Below, in pieces: positions 1-7,898 of a DNA stretch of 64,000 bases (positions are counted from its first letter, which is position 1; every line of letters starts with the position of its first letter). The DNA is from Bordetella parapertussis (GTDB lineage: Bacteria > Pseudomonadota > Gammaproteobacteria > Burkholderiales > Burkholderiaceae_C). The translations under genes and the position numbers were made by a program. The stretch lies in the NCBI GenBank assembly GCA_945878065.1, contig CAMDXA010000010.1, positions 3,045-67,044 on the forward strand, read 5' to 3'. A model generated the notes under the pieces. The model was not told the DNA's origin. It was given only the letters and a program-made list of their open reading frames with translations, and ran no database searches.

Positions 1-194
1 CGCTCCACGTCAACTGCAATGCCCAAGATGCCCATGCGTTCACGAACGCCTGTGCCCACGCCGTAATGCACGGTGGTGCCCTGAACGCCCACATCCAACA
101 AAGATTGGTTGATGGCGTCAGCCGAGCCTTTTTGCACCACACAGGTGATGTTTGCAACTTCCGTCAAGTTGGTGACTTTACGTTTGGTAGCCAT
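1..194 (-). CDS. PII-like nitrogen regulatory protein, partial (C-terminus outside window)
   Basis: Only the first 64 codons are present; the gene runs off the left edge of the window. The ATG at 194 is preceded by a good ribosome binding site (GAAGGGA). The visible protein starts MATKRKVTNLTEVANITCVV and continues with a GTTVHYGVGTG stretch, which resembles PII-family trimeric signalling proteins in their first beta-alpha-beta unit. It lies 57 bases after the DUF1538 membrane protein gene on the same strand, so the two are probably co-transcribed. By analogy with GlnK-AmtB and SbtB-SbtA, the likely job is to bind and gate the neighbouring membrane protein. The T-loop and effector-binding residues cannot be checked because the gene is truncated. 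Confidence 0.7.
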   Translation of the reverse strand, partial: MATKRKVTNLTEVANITCVVQKGSADAINQSLLDVGVQGTTVHYGVGTGVRERMGILGIAVDVE

Positions 195-251
195 GAAATT
201 TCCCTTCAAATTCTGTCAATGAATGTTTACTGATATGTCAGCGCAGCTAAA

Positions 252-2000
252 TCAAGCGGCCACAGCGTTTTGCATTTCGCGCTTGGTTTTCCATTCCACG
301 TACACGCCCAAGGCGAGCACCGAACAAATGGGGGCAATCGAGGCGGCAGCCAAGATGCCAAAGCCTTCCAAAGCGCCAACTGCCTTGCCAAAGCCCAGGC
401 CCATGGCCAGCACCAATGGCACGGTGACTGGGCCGGTGGTCACACCCGCGCTGTCCCAACCCACGTTCACGAAAGCTTCTGATGAGAACAAGGTCAGCAC
501 CAAAGCAATGATGTAGCCGGGTATCAAGATGTACAGCAAGTTGTAGTCAAAGATCAGCTTGGTCACACCCAACATGATGCCGGTGGCCACACCAATTGCA
601 ACCGCATACATCAGCATGGATTTCTTGAAGGAGCCGTTGGTCAGGTTTTGCACGGTCACGCCCAAGGCGTTCAAAGCAGGCTCGGCCATGGTGGCGGCAT
701 AACCTAAGCACCAAGCAAAGGCCGCAGCCAAGAACATGCCGATGGCAGCAGGGTACAGGGCTGGAGATCCGTCCAAGCTAATGAAAGCGATGGGAATCAA
801 AGAGCCGGTTTGTGAGCCCAAGGCGGCCAAACCGTAGGTCAAGCCCACGTTGAAGGTACACATGCCCAACACGCACATGAACAAACCCATGGTGATGATG
901 AAGGCGTTGGGCAGTTTTTCGCGCAACACGGCAAACAAGACCACCAACAAGAACAGCACTAAAGGCACGATGGCTTGTACGCCCATTTTGATGTCCAAGC
1001 CAGGCGAGACTTCGTACCAAGCGGGGTTGGTGACAGCTGCAGCAGCAGCTTTGGAGGCTTCAGCGGCAGCCAAGATGTCTGCTACTGGCAAAGTGAATTT
1101 CAGGTAAATGCCCAAGGCCAAGACCGCCACAACGGGGAAAATGGACGCCAAGGTCACGATGCCAAAGCCGGACAACTGACCGCTGCTTTTGCCACCGGAG
1201 TTAGCCACGCCAATGCCCAGCGCCAGAACCAAAGGCACGGTCACCGGACCGGTGGTCACAGCGCCGCAGTCCCATGCCAAGCCGACGATGGTGGCGAGTT
1301 CGGGATCCATGGCGCAATAGGCGGTCAGCAACACGCCAGGGGCCAAGGCAATGAAGATCAAAGGCTTGAGCGACCAGTCGTACAAGAAGCGGATAGTACC
1401 CAAAACCGCAGCCACGCCCACACCCAAACCCACTAACAGCACGGTCAAGGGCGCATGGGCATTCAGCATGGTGTAGAGGTAGGGTGCTTTGGTGGGATCC
1501 ACAATCGAACCAGCCACTTGCAAGGTGCCGATGGCGGGTTCTGCGTAGGTACACCCAATACCCAACAAAAATGCCACGGTCAACACGCCAGGCAAGGGGA
1601 GTTTCTGCGGCAATTTGCTACCGATGATGTCGCCAAATGGCATCAGGCCCAGTTTCAGGCCTTCCATGAAGATCATCAAACCAATCATCACAGCGACCAA
1701 GCCGCCAGTGATCAGGGTGGCATCGGCAATGGATCTTTGCAAAACAATGTATTGGAACAAGCCCAGAAACAAAGCCAAAGGCACCACAGCTCGGGCCTGC
1801 TCCATGAACCGGGTGTTGAAGTAAGGCTTCAACAGGTTCACGACGTCAGCACCTGCCAGCTTGAGCTTTTCGGGCTTGCTGGTGATTTCCTTGCCGTTTT
1901 TGTCAAGTTTCGGTTTGGGCATCAGCTTGTCATAGCTGATGGTGTTGGAGTCGACAGTGACAGCCTGTACATACTCCCCGTATCGGATATTTTTCGCCAT
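252..2000 (-). CDS. DUF1538 family integral membrane protein with two internal repeats
   Basis: A 582-residue polytopic membrane protein of the uncharacterised DUF1538 family. It has a soluble N-terminal stretch of about 60 residues, then many hydrophobic segments. The two halves are homologous: each has a transmembrane-embedded AEPAIGTL/AEPALNAL motif (about residues 153 and 438) followed about 85 residues later by WDCGAVTTGPVTVP or WDSAGVTTGPVTVP (about 240 and 515), then a G-F-G-rich helix. Paired embedded motifs of this kind are typical of transporters with duplicated halves, so a transport role is inferred; the substrate is unknown. A strong AGGGGA ribosome binding site precedes the ATG at 2000. 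The PII-like gene follows on the same strand, suggesting control by nitrogen or energy status. Confidence 0.85.
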   Translation of the reverse strand: MAKNIRYGEYVQAVTVDSNTISYDKLMPKPKLDKNGKEITSKPEKLKLAGADVVNLLKPYFNTRFMEQARAVVPLALFLGLFQYIVLQRSIADATLITGGLVAVMIGLMIFMEGLKLGLMPFGDIIGSKLPQKLPLPGVLTVAFLLGIGCTYAEPAIGTLQVAGSIVDPTKAPYLYTMLNAHAPLTVLLVGLGVGVAAVLGTIRFLYDWSLKPLIFIALAPGVLLTAYCAMDPELATIVGLAWDCGAVTTGPVTVPLVLALGIGVANSGGKSSGQLSGFGIVTLASIFPVVAVLALGIYLKFTLPVADILAAAEASKAAAAAVTNPAWYEVSPGLDIKMGVQAIVPLVLFLLVVLFAVLREKLPNAFIITMGLFMCVLGMCTFNVGLTYGLAALGSQTGSLIPIAFISLDGSPALYPAAIGMFLAAAFAWCLGYAATMAEPALNALGVTVQNLTNGSFKKSMLMYAVAIGVATGIMLGVTKLIFDYNLLYILIPGYIIALVLTLFSSEAFVNVGWDSAGVTTGPVTVPLVLAMGLGFGKAVGALEGFGILAAASIAPICSVLALGVYVEWKTKREMQNAVAA

Positions 2001-2292
2001 GGGCTTGTTCCCCTATTAATTGATAAAATCAAGGTACATGATAAAACAATTAAAGATGAGAATTTGTCAGTATTATTAAAATTAATTTTTAATTACCAAT
2101 TATTTTTTTATTTAATTCAAAAAGAAATTTTTTGTATTCACTTTCATTCACTGCAATGCAAGTCCCTTGTTTCATTTGCTCAAGTTTTGGTTTGTCAAGC
2201 ATGAAAACCCACCCAATAAATGACATGATTTCAGCTCTGACCCAAGGCCTGATCTACCATCCATCATCTTTTTTAAAAGAATATCCGTCCCC
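2001..2292. promoter_or_regulatory. AT-rich divergent intergenic region
   Basis: About 290 bases separate the DUF1538 gene (minus) from the ion-channel gene (plus). The stretch 2030-2150 is far more AT-rich than the surrounding genes and holds long A/T runs, as expected for divergent promoters or a nucleoid-protein binding patch. I see no convincing open frame and no clear sigma70 hexamer pair that I would place exactly. Confidence 0.35.
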
Positions 2293-3732
2293 ATGACATC
2301 TTCAATCATTTCACATTCAGCTTGGCAATACCGCGTCTATGGCCTGTTGTTCAATGAACAAAATCCACACGGAATGCATGCTGGCGTCAGCCGTTGGTCA
2401 ACTTTATTAATTTTGTCAAATGTGTTGGCCATGGTGCTTGAAACAGCTGATGCTTTCGCGGCCGCTTATGCCGCCGAGCTTGCTGCCTTTGAGGCCCTAT
2501 CGGTCTTGTTGTTCACGCTGGAATACCTGCTGCGTTGGTGGACCGCGCCCGCTGACCCTGAATTTGCCAAGTCGAGGTTCGCGCGGCTGCGCTTCATGGG
2601 CAGCCGCTACGCCATCATCGACCTTTTGGCAATTGCGCCTTTTTACTTGGCCAGCTTTATCAGCCTCGACTTGCGTTTGCTCCGGCTTCTGCGGCTGCTA
2701 AGGGTATTCAAAGTGAGTGACACCTTGTTGCCAGCGCTGGCGCAGTTCAAGCAACAAACCGCGGGCATGACGCGACGCCAAAAAGTGCATGCTTTGATGT
2801 TTGCTGCGGATAACAAGCAAGAGGGCTTGCCCTTGATGGTGGACTTGTTCCTGATTTTTTGGATCGCTGTTTCAACTTTATCGATTGTGTTGGAGTCGGT
2901 TGAGAGTATTCGGTCGAATTTTGAAATGCATTTTTTCATCCTCGACGCCATCGCTTTTGGCCTGTTTACGGTGGAATACCTGTTGCGAATTTACGCATCT
3001 GCAGACAATGATGCGGCCAACCCCATGCGTTCAAGATGGAAATTTGCCAGCTCTTTCAGCGGCTTGGTCGATTTGGTGTCCATCTTGCCGTTCATTTTGG
3101 AAGTGCTGTTTGCCAACCTGTTTGATTTGCGCTTCTTGCGCATTGTTCGGCTGGTGCGTTTGCTCAAGCTCAGTCGCTACAACAAATCCACCTCGACCTT
3201 GTTCTTGGTGATCAAACGTGAATTGCCGGTGTTGGCAGCCTCTTCCTTCATCATGATGATGCTGGTCTTCATCACGGCAGCCATGGGCTACTTGCTCGAG
3301 CGTGGTGCGCAGCCCGATAAATTTGAAGACATTCCCACAGCCATGTATTGGGCGGTCGTCACCTTGGCCAGTGTGGGTTATGGCGACATCACCCCCATCA
3401 CCCCTGCGGGGCGTTTGTTGACGGTGTTGTTGGCCTTGGTTGGTATTGGTGTGTTTGCCATTCCGGCCGCCATCATGTCGTCGGCCTTCACAGACCAGCT
3501 TCGTGTAGAACGAGAAGCATCTTTGAAAGAACAGCAGCCCACAGAACACCCTGAGCTTCATCCTGCTTTGCTGCAAAGCAATGCCGACTATGCGCTAGCG
3601 CGTTACCGAACCTTGTTAAGTCAAATGCGCGAATTGGCGGCTTTGAGCGACCACGCCCAAATCAGCCAACGCCTGGCCGATGAGGGCTTGTCCGATGAGC
3701 GTCAGGTCTGGCAAAGCCTGAAAAAGCGTTGA
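2293..3732 (+). CDS. Voltage-gated potassium-type ion channel with two tandem voltage-sensor domains
   Basis: A 479-residue ion-transport protein. The first voltage-sensor-like unit (about residues 35-150) ends in an arginine-rich S4 helix (LRLLRLLRLLRVFKVS). No pore follows. Instead a second S1-S4 unit begins near residue 185 and ends with a second S4 (RFLRIVRLVRLLKLSR, about 275-295). Only then come S5, a pore loop and S6. The selectivity filter SVGYGD (about 360-365) matches potassium channels. A charged cytoplasmic tail of about 70 residues follows. A normal bacterial Kv channel is about 250-300 residues with one sensor, so this one is enlarged by a sensor duplication. The ATG at 2293 has no strong ribosome binding site, but S1 follows at the expected distance. 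The gene ends one base from the convergent uraD-allC gene. Confidence 0.85.
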   Translation: MTSSIISHSAWQYRVYGLLFNEQNPHGMHAGVSRWSTLLILSNVLAMVLETADAFAAAYAAELAAFEALSVLLFTLEYLLRWWTAPADPEFAKSRFARLRFMGSRYAIIDLLAIAPFYLASFISLDLRLLRLLRLLRVFKVSDTLLPALAQFKQQTAGMTRRQKVHALMFAADNKQEGLPLMVDLFLIFWIAVSTLSIVLESVESIRSNFEMHFFILDAIAFGLFTVEYLLRIYASADNDAANPMRSRWKFASSFSGLVDLVSILPFILEVLFANLFDLRFLRIVRLVRLLKLSRYNKSTSTLFLVIKRELPVLAASSFIMMMLVFITAAMGYLLERGAQPDKFEDIPTAMYWAVVTLASVGYGDITPITPAGRLLTVLLALVGIGVFAIPAAIMSSAFTDQLRVEREASLKEQQPTEHPELHPALLQSNADYALARYRTLLSQMRELAALSDHAQISQRLADEGLSDERQVWQSLKKR

Positions 3733-3733
3733 T

Positions 3734-5524
3734 TCAGCGCAGCGTCACGGCCTGCATCAACGCTTGAAAAGCTTGCACAGCCAACTGCATATCGTCCGCC
3801 GTGGTGCATTCCAACGGGTTGTGGCTGATGCCTTGGTTTTCCCCGCGCACAAACAGCATTGCTTGCGGCATCACCTGATGCATTTTCATGGCGTCGTGTC
3901 CGGCGCCGCTTGGCATGCGGTGGATCGGCAGGCCAAGGCTGGAAACGGCCTGTTCCCAACGCTGTTGCAAACCGGGGTCGCTGGGCGCGGCCGAGGCGCG
4001 GACGGTTTCTTCTATCTTTAATGGCAGGGAACGTTCGTCACACACGTCGCGCAAGCGTTGCAAGATGTCGTGCGCCAATGCATCGCGTTGTGCATCGGTG
4101 GGCGCTCGCATGTCCAGGCTGAAATGACACGCGCCCGGCACCACATTGATGGAACCTTGCGGCACATGGAGCATGCCGATGGTGGCGACTGAATCCCCGT
4201 CTTGTTTCGCGCGTTGTTCGGCATAGACCGCCCATTGCGCAAATGCGGCCACGGCATCTTGGCGTTGGTTCATGGGGCTGGTGCCTGCGTGGCTGGCCGT
4301 GCCGGTGATCTTCACCAAATAACGCACACTGCCGTTGATGGATGTGACGATGCCCAGCGGCAAATGCATGTGGTGCAGAACCGGACCTTGTTCTATGTGC
4401 ACTTCAACAAACCCGAGGTACTGGCTGGGGTCACGGCGAATACGGACAATGTCAGCGACACGGTAACCGGCTTGCTGCAGGGCAGCTTTCATGGTCACGC
4501 CATTGGTGTCTTGTTGCGCTAACCAATCCGCTTGGAATTCACCGGTCAATGCGCTGCTGGCCAAAAACGTGGCTTTGTAGCGCTGACCTTCTTCCTCGGC
4601 AAAGGCCACCACTTCTAGGCCCATGCGAAGTCGTTTGCCAGAGCGTGCCAATTCACGCACACAGGCCATGGGCACAAAAATACCCAAGCGTCCGTCGTAT
4701 TTGCCGCCGTTGCGAACCGTGTCGTAGTGGCTGCCGGTCAACAAGTAGGGCGCATTTTGTGTTTCTGCGTGATAGCGGCCCACGACATTGCCCACGGCAT
4801 CGATGTCAACTTCGTCAAATCCGCAAGCCAGCATGCCCAGACGCAAGGTGTTTGCGCACGACACATGCGCGGGAGTGAGATAGCTCACGCTGAGTTGCCC
4901 CAACTCCGCAAAACCCGGGTCACTGAACTGTGCCAGCCATTCATGCCAGTCCCATACCTCGCCACCGAGTTGCGGTTGCCGCTGGCATTTTTCGTTCAAA
5001 CGGGTTTCTGCAATGCGGTGAATTTGTCTCAAACATTCATGGAATTCGATGGCGGGTGAATGCGACTTGCGCCGACGCAGTTCGGCCAAGATGGCGTCTG
5101 GAGACAGGCCCAGGCCGCGCGGCCCGCGTACCGCGATGATGAACGGCCAACCGAAATGCTTCAGATAGTTGTCGTTCAGTTGTTTCAATTCCTTGGCTTG
5201 CGCAGGCGTGCTTTGCCACAGCCCGGCCAACTGTTGTTCTTGTTGGGATTCGGCGGTCAAGCCGCTGGCGGGTTTGGCCGCCAGCACAGGGTGCGCCTTG
5301 ACCAATGCCAACTGCTGCGCATGCGTGGCATGTGTCACGCTGTTGGCCAAGGCCCATTTCAAATGCGCCAGACTGCGAAATGGTTTGTGTTGCAACGCCG
5401 CTTGCCCCACCCAAGGGCTGTGTTCATAAATGCCATGCAACCAATCCATGGCTTCAGTGTCACTGGCATGGTTCAGCCATTGCATCGGGTCGTCAGAGGG
5501 GGCGGTGGGTGGCGTGCTTGTCAT
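3734..5524 (-). CDS. Fused OHCU decarboxylase (UraD) / allantoate amidohydrolase (AllC)
   Basis: A 596-residue two-domain purine-catabolism enzyme. Residues 1 to about 175 match UraD, which decarboxylates OHCU to S-allantoin: the catalytic HP lies at about 78 (ALVKAHPVLAAKPA), and the family block NDNYLKHFGWPFIIAVRG at 117-134. Residues from about 185 match an M20-family allantoate amidohydrolase, which removes ammonia and CO2 from allantoate to give ureidoglycine. Its metal ligands are visible as GSHYDT (His about 266), KYDG (Asp about 277), AEEEG, the HIEQGP histidine (about 376) and SGAGHD near the end. The ATG at 5524 is preferred; an upstream TTG would add three residues. The two domains act on either side of allantoinase, which is not encoded here. 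It is transcribed divergently from uraH. Confidence 0.9.
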   Translation of the reverse strand: MTSTPPTAPSDDPMQWLNHASDTEAMDWLHGIYEHSPWVGQAALQHKPFRSLAHLKWALANSVTHATHAQQLALVKAHPVLAAKPASGLTAESQQEQQLAGLWQSTPAQAKELKQLNDNYLKHFGWPFIIAVRGPRGLGLSPDAILAELRRRKSHSPAIEFHECLRQIHRIAETRLNEKCQRQPQLGGEVWDWHEWLAQFSDPGFAELGQLSVSYLTPAHVSCANTLRLGMLACGFDEVDIDAVGNVVGRYHAETQNAPYLLTGSHYDTVRNGGKYDGRLGIFVPMACVRELARSGKRLRMGLEVVAFAEEEGQRYKATFLASSALTGEFQADWLAQQDTNGVTMKAALQQAGYRVADIVRIRRDPSQYLGFVEVHIEQGPVLHHMHLPLGIVTSINGSVRYLVKITGTASHAGTSPMNQRQDAVAAFAQWAVYAEQRAKQDGDSVATIGMLHVPQGSINVVPGACHFSLDMRAPTDAQRDALAHDILQRLRDVCDERSLPLKIEETVRASAAPSDPGLQQRWEQAVSSLGLPIHRMPSGAGHDAMKMHQVMPQAMLFVRGENQGISHNPLECTTADDMQLAVQAFQALMQAVTLR

Positions 5525-5599
5525 GGTGTGCAACAGGTGGCGTTAAACTGGTTCGAACAACTATATACCTGTCAAACGCAGACACCACAGGGACGCACC
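5525..5599. promoter_or_regulatory. Divergent promoter region between uraD-allC and uraH
   Basis: The 75-base gap between two divergent purine genes must hold both promoters. It contains a perfect 8-base palindrome GTTCGAAC at 5551-5558, and a wider inverted pair ACAGGT (5533-5538) and ACCTGT (5567-5572). A regulator site is plausible but not proven; the same palindrome was not noticed upstream of the other purine genes here. Confidence 0.3.
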
Positions 5600-5950
5600 A
5601 TGGGATTGAGCACACATGTTTTGGACACCATGCACGGTTGTCCTGCGGCTGCGATGGCCGTTTCTTTGTTCACCACCGAGGGAACACAAGCGCAACTCAT
5701 ACGCACTTGGGTGTTGAATACGGACGGTCGCTCAGACGGCCCTTTGCTGGACAACCAGCAACTCAAGGTCGGTTCTTATCGGCTGGTATTTGGCGTCAAA
5801 GATTACTTTGCGGCGAAAGGGGTGGCCTTGCCTGAGCCGACTTTTTTGAACCAGGTGATGATTGACTTTGGCGTGGCCGATGTGACGCAGCACTACCATG
5901 TGCCATTGCTGGTCAGCCCGTGGAGCTATTCCACTTACCGCGGGTCTTGA
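5600..5950 (+). CDS. uraH: 5-hydroxyisourate hydrolase (transthyretin-like)
   Basis: A 116-residue cytoplasmic enzyme that hydrolyses 5-hydroxyisourate, the product of urate oxidation, to OHCU. The family signatures are all present: the N-terminal LSTHVLDT motif with its catalytic His near residue 6, the Arg in the middle (RLVFGVKDYF region), HYHVPLLVSPWSYSTYRGS near the end, and the C-terminal YRGS tetrapeptide that defines the group against true transthyretins. Length is typical. The ATG at 5600 is preceded by a modest AGGGA. The frame is open well upstream, but the protein family starts at this ATG. It works between PuuD and the UraD domain of the divergent neighbour. Confidence 0.95.
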   Translation: MGLSTHVLDTMHGCPAAAMAVSLFTTEGTQAQLIRTWVLNTDGRSDGPLLDNQQLKVGSYRLVFGVKDYFAAKGVALPEPTFLNQVMIDFGVADVTQHYHVPLLVSPWSYSTYRGS

Positions 5951-5962
5951 GCCCCGGCGCGA

Positions 5963-6568
5963 TTAATCTTGTCCTTCAGTCAAGGTGTCCAGTTGAAACT
6001 GACCGTCCTTGTGCCATAGCCAAGTTTCTGTGTAGGTCACTTTGCGTAAATTCACGGGCGCGGGAAATGGCCCTGCTCGTCGGATCATGGTTTCGATGTC
6101 ACGCATCACTTCAGGCACATGCCTTGGCGCCCTGGCCCATACCAATTCCTGCACTTGACCATTGGGACCAACCACCACATCGATCACACCGACGGCTTTG
6201 AGCATGGGTGGCAGTTTGCCCGGATAAATTTTGTCGGGGTATTTGTTGTAGATATGCCGGGCCGCATCCTTGCGGTATTCTTTGGCGTCACGCGCGGCTG
6301 ATTTCAAGGTGTTGATGGGTTCTGCAGGCGGTGCCGGTTTGACCGCTTGTGGCGGTGGCGCAGGTTTTGGTGCGGGGGCTGGCGCAACCGGGGCGGGTGC
6401 AGGTGGCGGTGTGGGCTTGGGCGGTGGCGGCGGAGCCGGTTGGTATTCGGGCACAGGCTCTGGCACTGGTGCTGGCGGTCTGGCCTTTTGTTTCGGGGCA
6501 ATGACACAGCCCGCCAGAAAAACCAGCAATAAACCAATGGTTGCTCGATAGGCGGCAGTTAAACGCAT
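5963..6568 (-). CDS. Proline-rich lipoprotein with a TonB C-terminal-like domain
   Basis: A 201-residue protein starting at the ATG at 6568, which has AGGGA just upstream. It has a lipoprotein signal peptide (LLLVFLAGC), then a roughly 60-residue Pro/Ala linker rich in PAPAP repeats, then a folded C-terminal domain (about residues 90-195) with VIDVVVGPNGQVQELVWARA, which resembles the TonB C-terminal fold. Proteins like this span the periplasm. Unlike classical TonB it seems to be lipid-anchored rather than held by an N-terminal membrane helix, and no exbB/exbD lies nearby. It is convergent with uraH and divergent from xdhC. A role in outer-membrane uptake of purines is possible from position only. 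Confidence 0.7.
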   Translation of the reverse strand: MRLTAAYRATIGLLLVFLAGCVIAPKQKARPPAPVPEPVPEYQPAPPPPPKPTPPPAPAPVAPAPAPKPAPPPQAVKPAPPAEPINTLKSAARDAKEYRKDAARHIYNKYPDKIYPGKLPPMLKAVGVIDVVVGPNGQVQELVWARAPRHVPEVMRDIETMIRRAGPFPAPVNLRKVTYTETWLWHKDGQFQLDTLTEGQD

Positions 6569-6634
6569 ACGTATTCCCTGTGATGTGGGCTGGCTGACTT
6601 GAACCAAGCTTGGAATTTAACATCCTCAAATAGG

Positions 6635-7447
6635 GTGAATTTTTTGAAATATTTAACACAGTTAACAAATTTTTTGGCGCATGACAAGGCGGTTTTGGTC
6701 AAAGTGACCCGCACCAGCGGCTCTGTGCCCCGAGACAGCGGCAGTTGGATGGCGGTATTTCCCCAGTGTTTGGTGGGAACCATTGGTGGCGGTCATTTGG
6801 AATTTCAGGCGGTGGCTCTGGCCAAGGACATACTGGCCGGGCGCGCCGCCTTGCCCGGGCCGCAAACAGTGCCGCTGGGTCCGGCGTTGGGGCAATGCTG
6901 TGGCGGGGTGGTGGGGCTGGAATACCGTGTGGTGGGTGATGCCGATATTGCGTCATTGCGACAGGAATTGCGGCCCTCTTTGCAGCCGGTGGCTTTGTTT
7001 GGAGGTGGACACGTCGGCCACGCCTTGGTGAATGTGTTGTCGGCGCTGCCGTTTGAAATGCGTTGGATTGACAGCCGTGACCAGGTGTTTGCGCAGCCCT
7101 TGCCCGAGCAGGTTGTGGCAGAGCATTCTGACCCGGTGCATGCGGCGGTGGCTGACTTGGTGCCCGGCAGCATGGTGTTGATCATGAGTTTCAGCCATGC
7201 CGAAGATTTGGATATTTTGGCGGCGTGTTTGACGCGTTTGCGAGTCTCTGCGGATTTGCCTTATGTGGGGCTGATTGGCAGTGACAGCAAATGGGCGAGG
7301 TTTCGACACCGTTTGGAGGAGAGGGGTTTTGGCGCGGAAGATTTTGCGCGTGTCACGACGCCGATTGGTATTTCAGGGATTGACAGCAAATTGCCCGAGG
7401 TGATTGCGGTGTCTGTGGCGGCGCAGTTGCTGCAAAGGTCCCTGTAG
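6635..7447 (+). CDS. xdhC: Xanthine dehydrogenase accessory protein XdhC
   Basis: A chaperone of about 270 residues that binds and sulfurates molybdenum cofactor and delivers it to xanthine dehydrogenase. Family marks are the N-terminal VKVTRTSGSVPRDSGSWM block, GTIGGGHLEF, the GQCCGGVV cysteine pair (about residue 88) and a Rossmann-like C-terminal half (ALFGGGHVGHAL; YVGLIGSDSKWARFRHRLEERG). The start is uncertain: a GTG at 6635 gives the usual N-terminus, while a TTG at 6599 would add 12 residues and run towards the divergent lipoprotein gene. It is unusual in being about 5.6 kb away from, and on the opposite strand to, the xdhA-xdhB pair it should serve. Confidence 0.93.
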   Translation: MNFLKYLTQLTNFLAHDKAVLVKVTRTSGSVPRDSGSWMAVFPQCLVGTIGGGHLEFQAVALAKDILAGRAALPGPQTVPLGPALGQCCGGVVGLEYRVVGDADIASLRQELRPSLQPVALFGGGHVGHALVNVLSALPFEMRWIDSRDQVFAQPLPEQVVAEHSDPVHAAVADLVPGSMVLIMSFSHAEDLDILAACLTRLRVSADLPYVGLIGSDSKWARFRHRLEERGFGAEDFARVTTPIGISGIDSKLPEVIAVSVAAQLLQRSL

Positions 7448-7456
7448 TTTCTTGGG

Positions 7457-7550
7457 ATGGCCGTCCGCGTAGCTTGTGTTGCAGAAAGTCATTGGCATGA
7501 CCGTCCGCGTAGCTAGCGTTGCAGAAAGTCATTGGCATGGCCGTCCGCGC
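7457..7550. repeat. 40-bp tandem repeat (two full units plus a partial)
   Basis: Just after xdhC, a 40-base unit beginning ATGGCCGTCCGCGTAGCT and ending AAAGTCATTGGC occurs at 7457-7496 and again at 7497-7536 with a few changes. A third, partial unit from 7537 diverges into the dispersed repeat. The tail of each unit (GTTGCAGAAAGTCATTGGC) is the same sequence that opens the dispersed repeat at 7516 and 20368, so the tandem array looks like slippage at the edge of that element. Confidence 0.85.
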
Positions 7551-7761
7551 CGGTATGCTTTTTGCTGCGCTTTCGCTGGCCAAAACATCCCCGCACAGAC
7601 GGCCTGTCGAAATGCTGTTGGTACGCATACAGCTTCGGTGTTTGTGACTGCTTTGGTGGCGTGAAACAGCACGAGTGGATTGCCGACATGGCGGTCGGGC
7701 CGACGCGAACATTGCAGCTTTGCTGCAGTGAGCGGCGACCGAGCCGGCATGGCGTGAGCAC
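7516..7761. repeat. Dispersed non-coding repeat, copy A
   Basis: About 246 bases are nearly identical, in the same orientation, to 20368-20689. Both copies start GCGTTGCAGAAAGTCATTGG and end GGCATGGCGTGAGCAC. Inside lies a perfect short hairpin, TGCAGC-TTT-GCTGCA, conserved in both copies. Short open frames cross the element on both strands, but none has a recognisable protein or ribosome binding site. Compared with copy B it lacks a 76-base duplication and has a degenerate version of a second hairpin. The element lies between xdhC and puuD. Its class is not identified. Confidence 0.9.
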
Positions 7762-7779
7762 CTCACTTCACTTCACAGT

Positions 7780-7833
7780 ACAAGCAACCTCACGACACAA
7801 CACAAGCAACCTCACGACACAACACAAGCAACC
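7780..7833. repeat. 22-bp tandem repeat downstream of dispersed copy A
   Basis: The unit ACAAGCAACCTCACGACACA plus AC occurs at 7780, 7802 and, partially, 7824. It lies between the dispersed repeat and puuD. Similar CACAACACAAGCGACCTCACG sequence appears after copy B, so this tail belongs to the same repeat family. Confidence 0.85.
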
Positions 7834-7898
7834 GACCCTGCACGGCATGAGCACATCCCCAAGTAAAGCCGAAAAAATTCAGAATATAGTCAGCCCAT

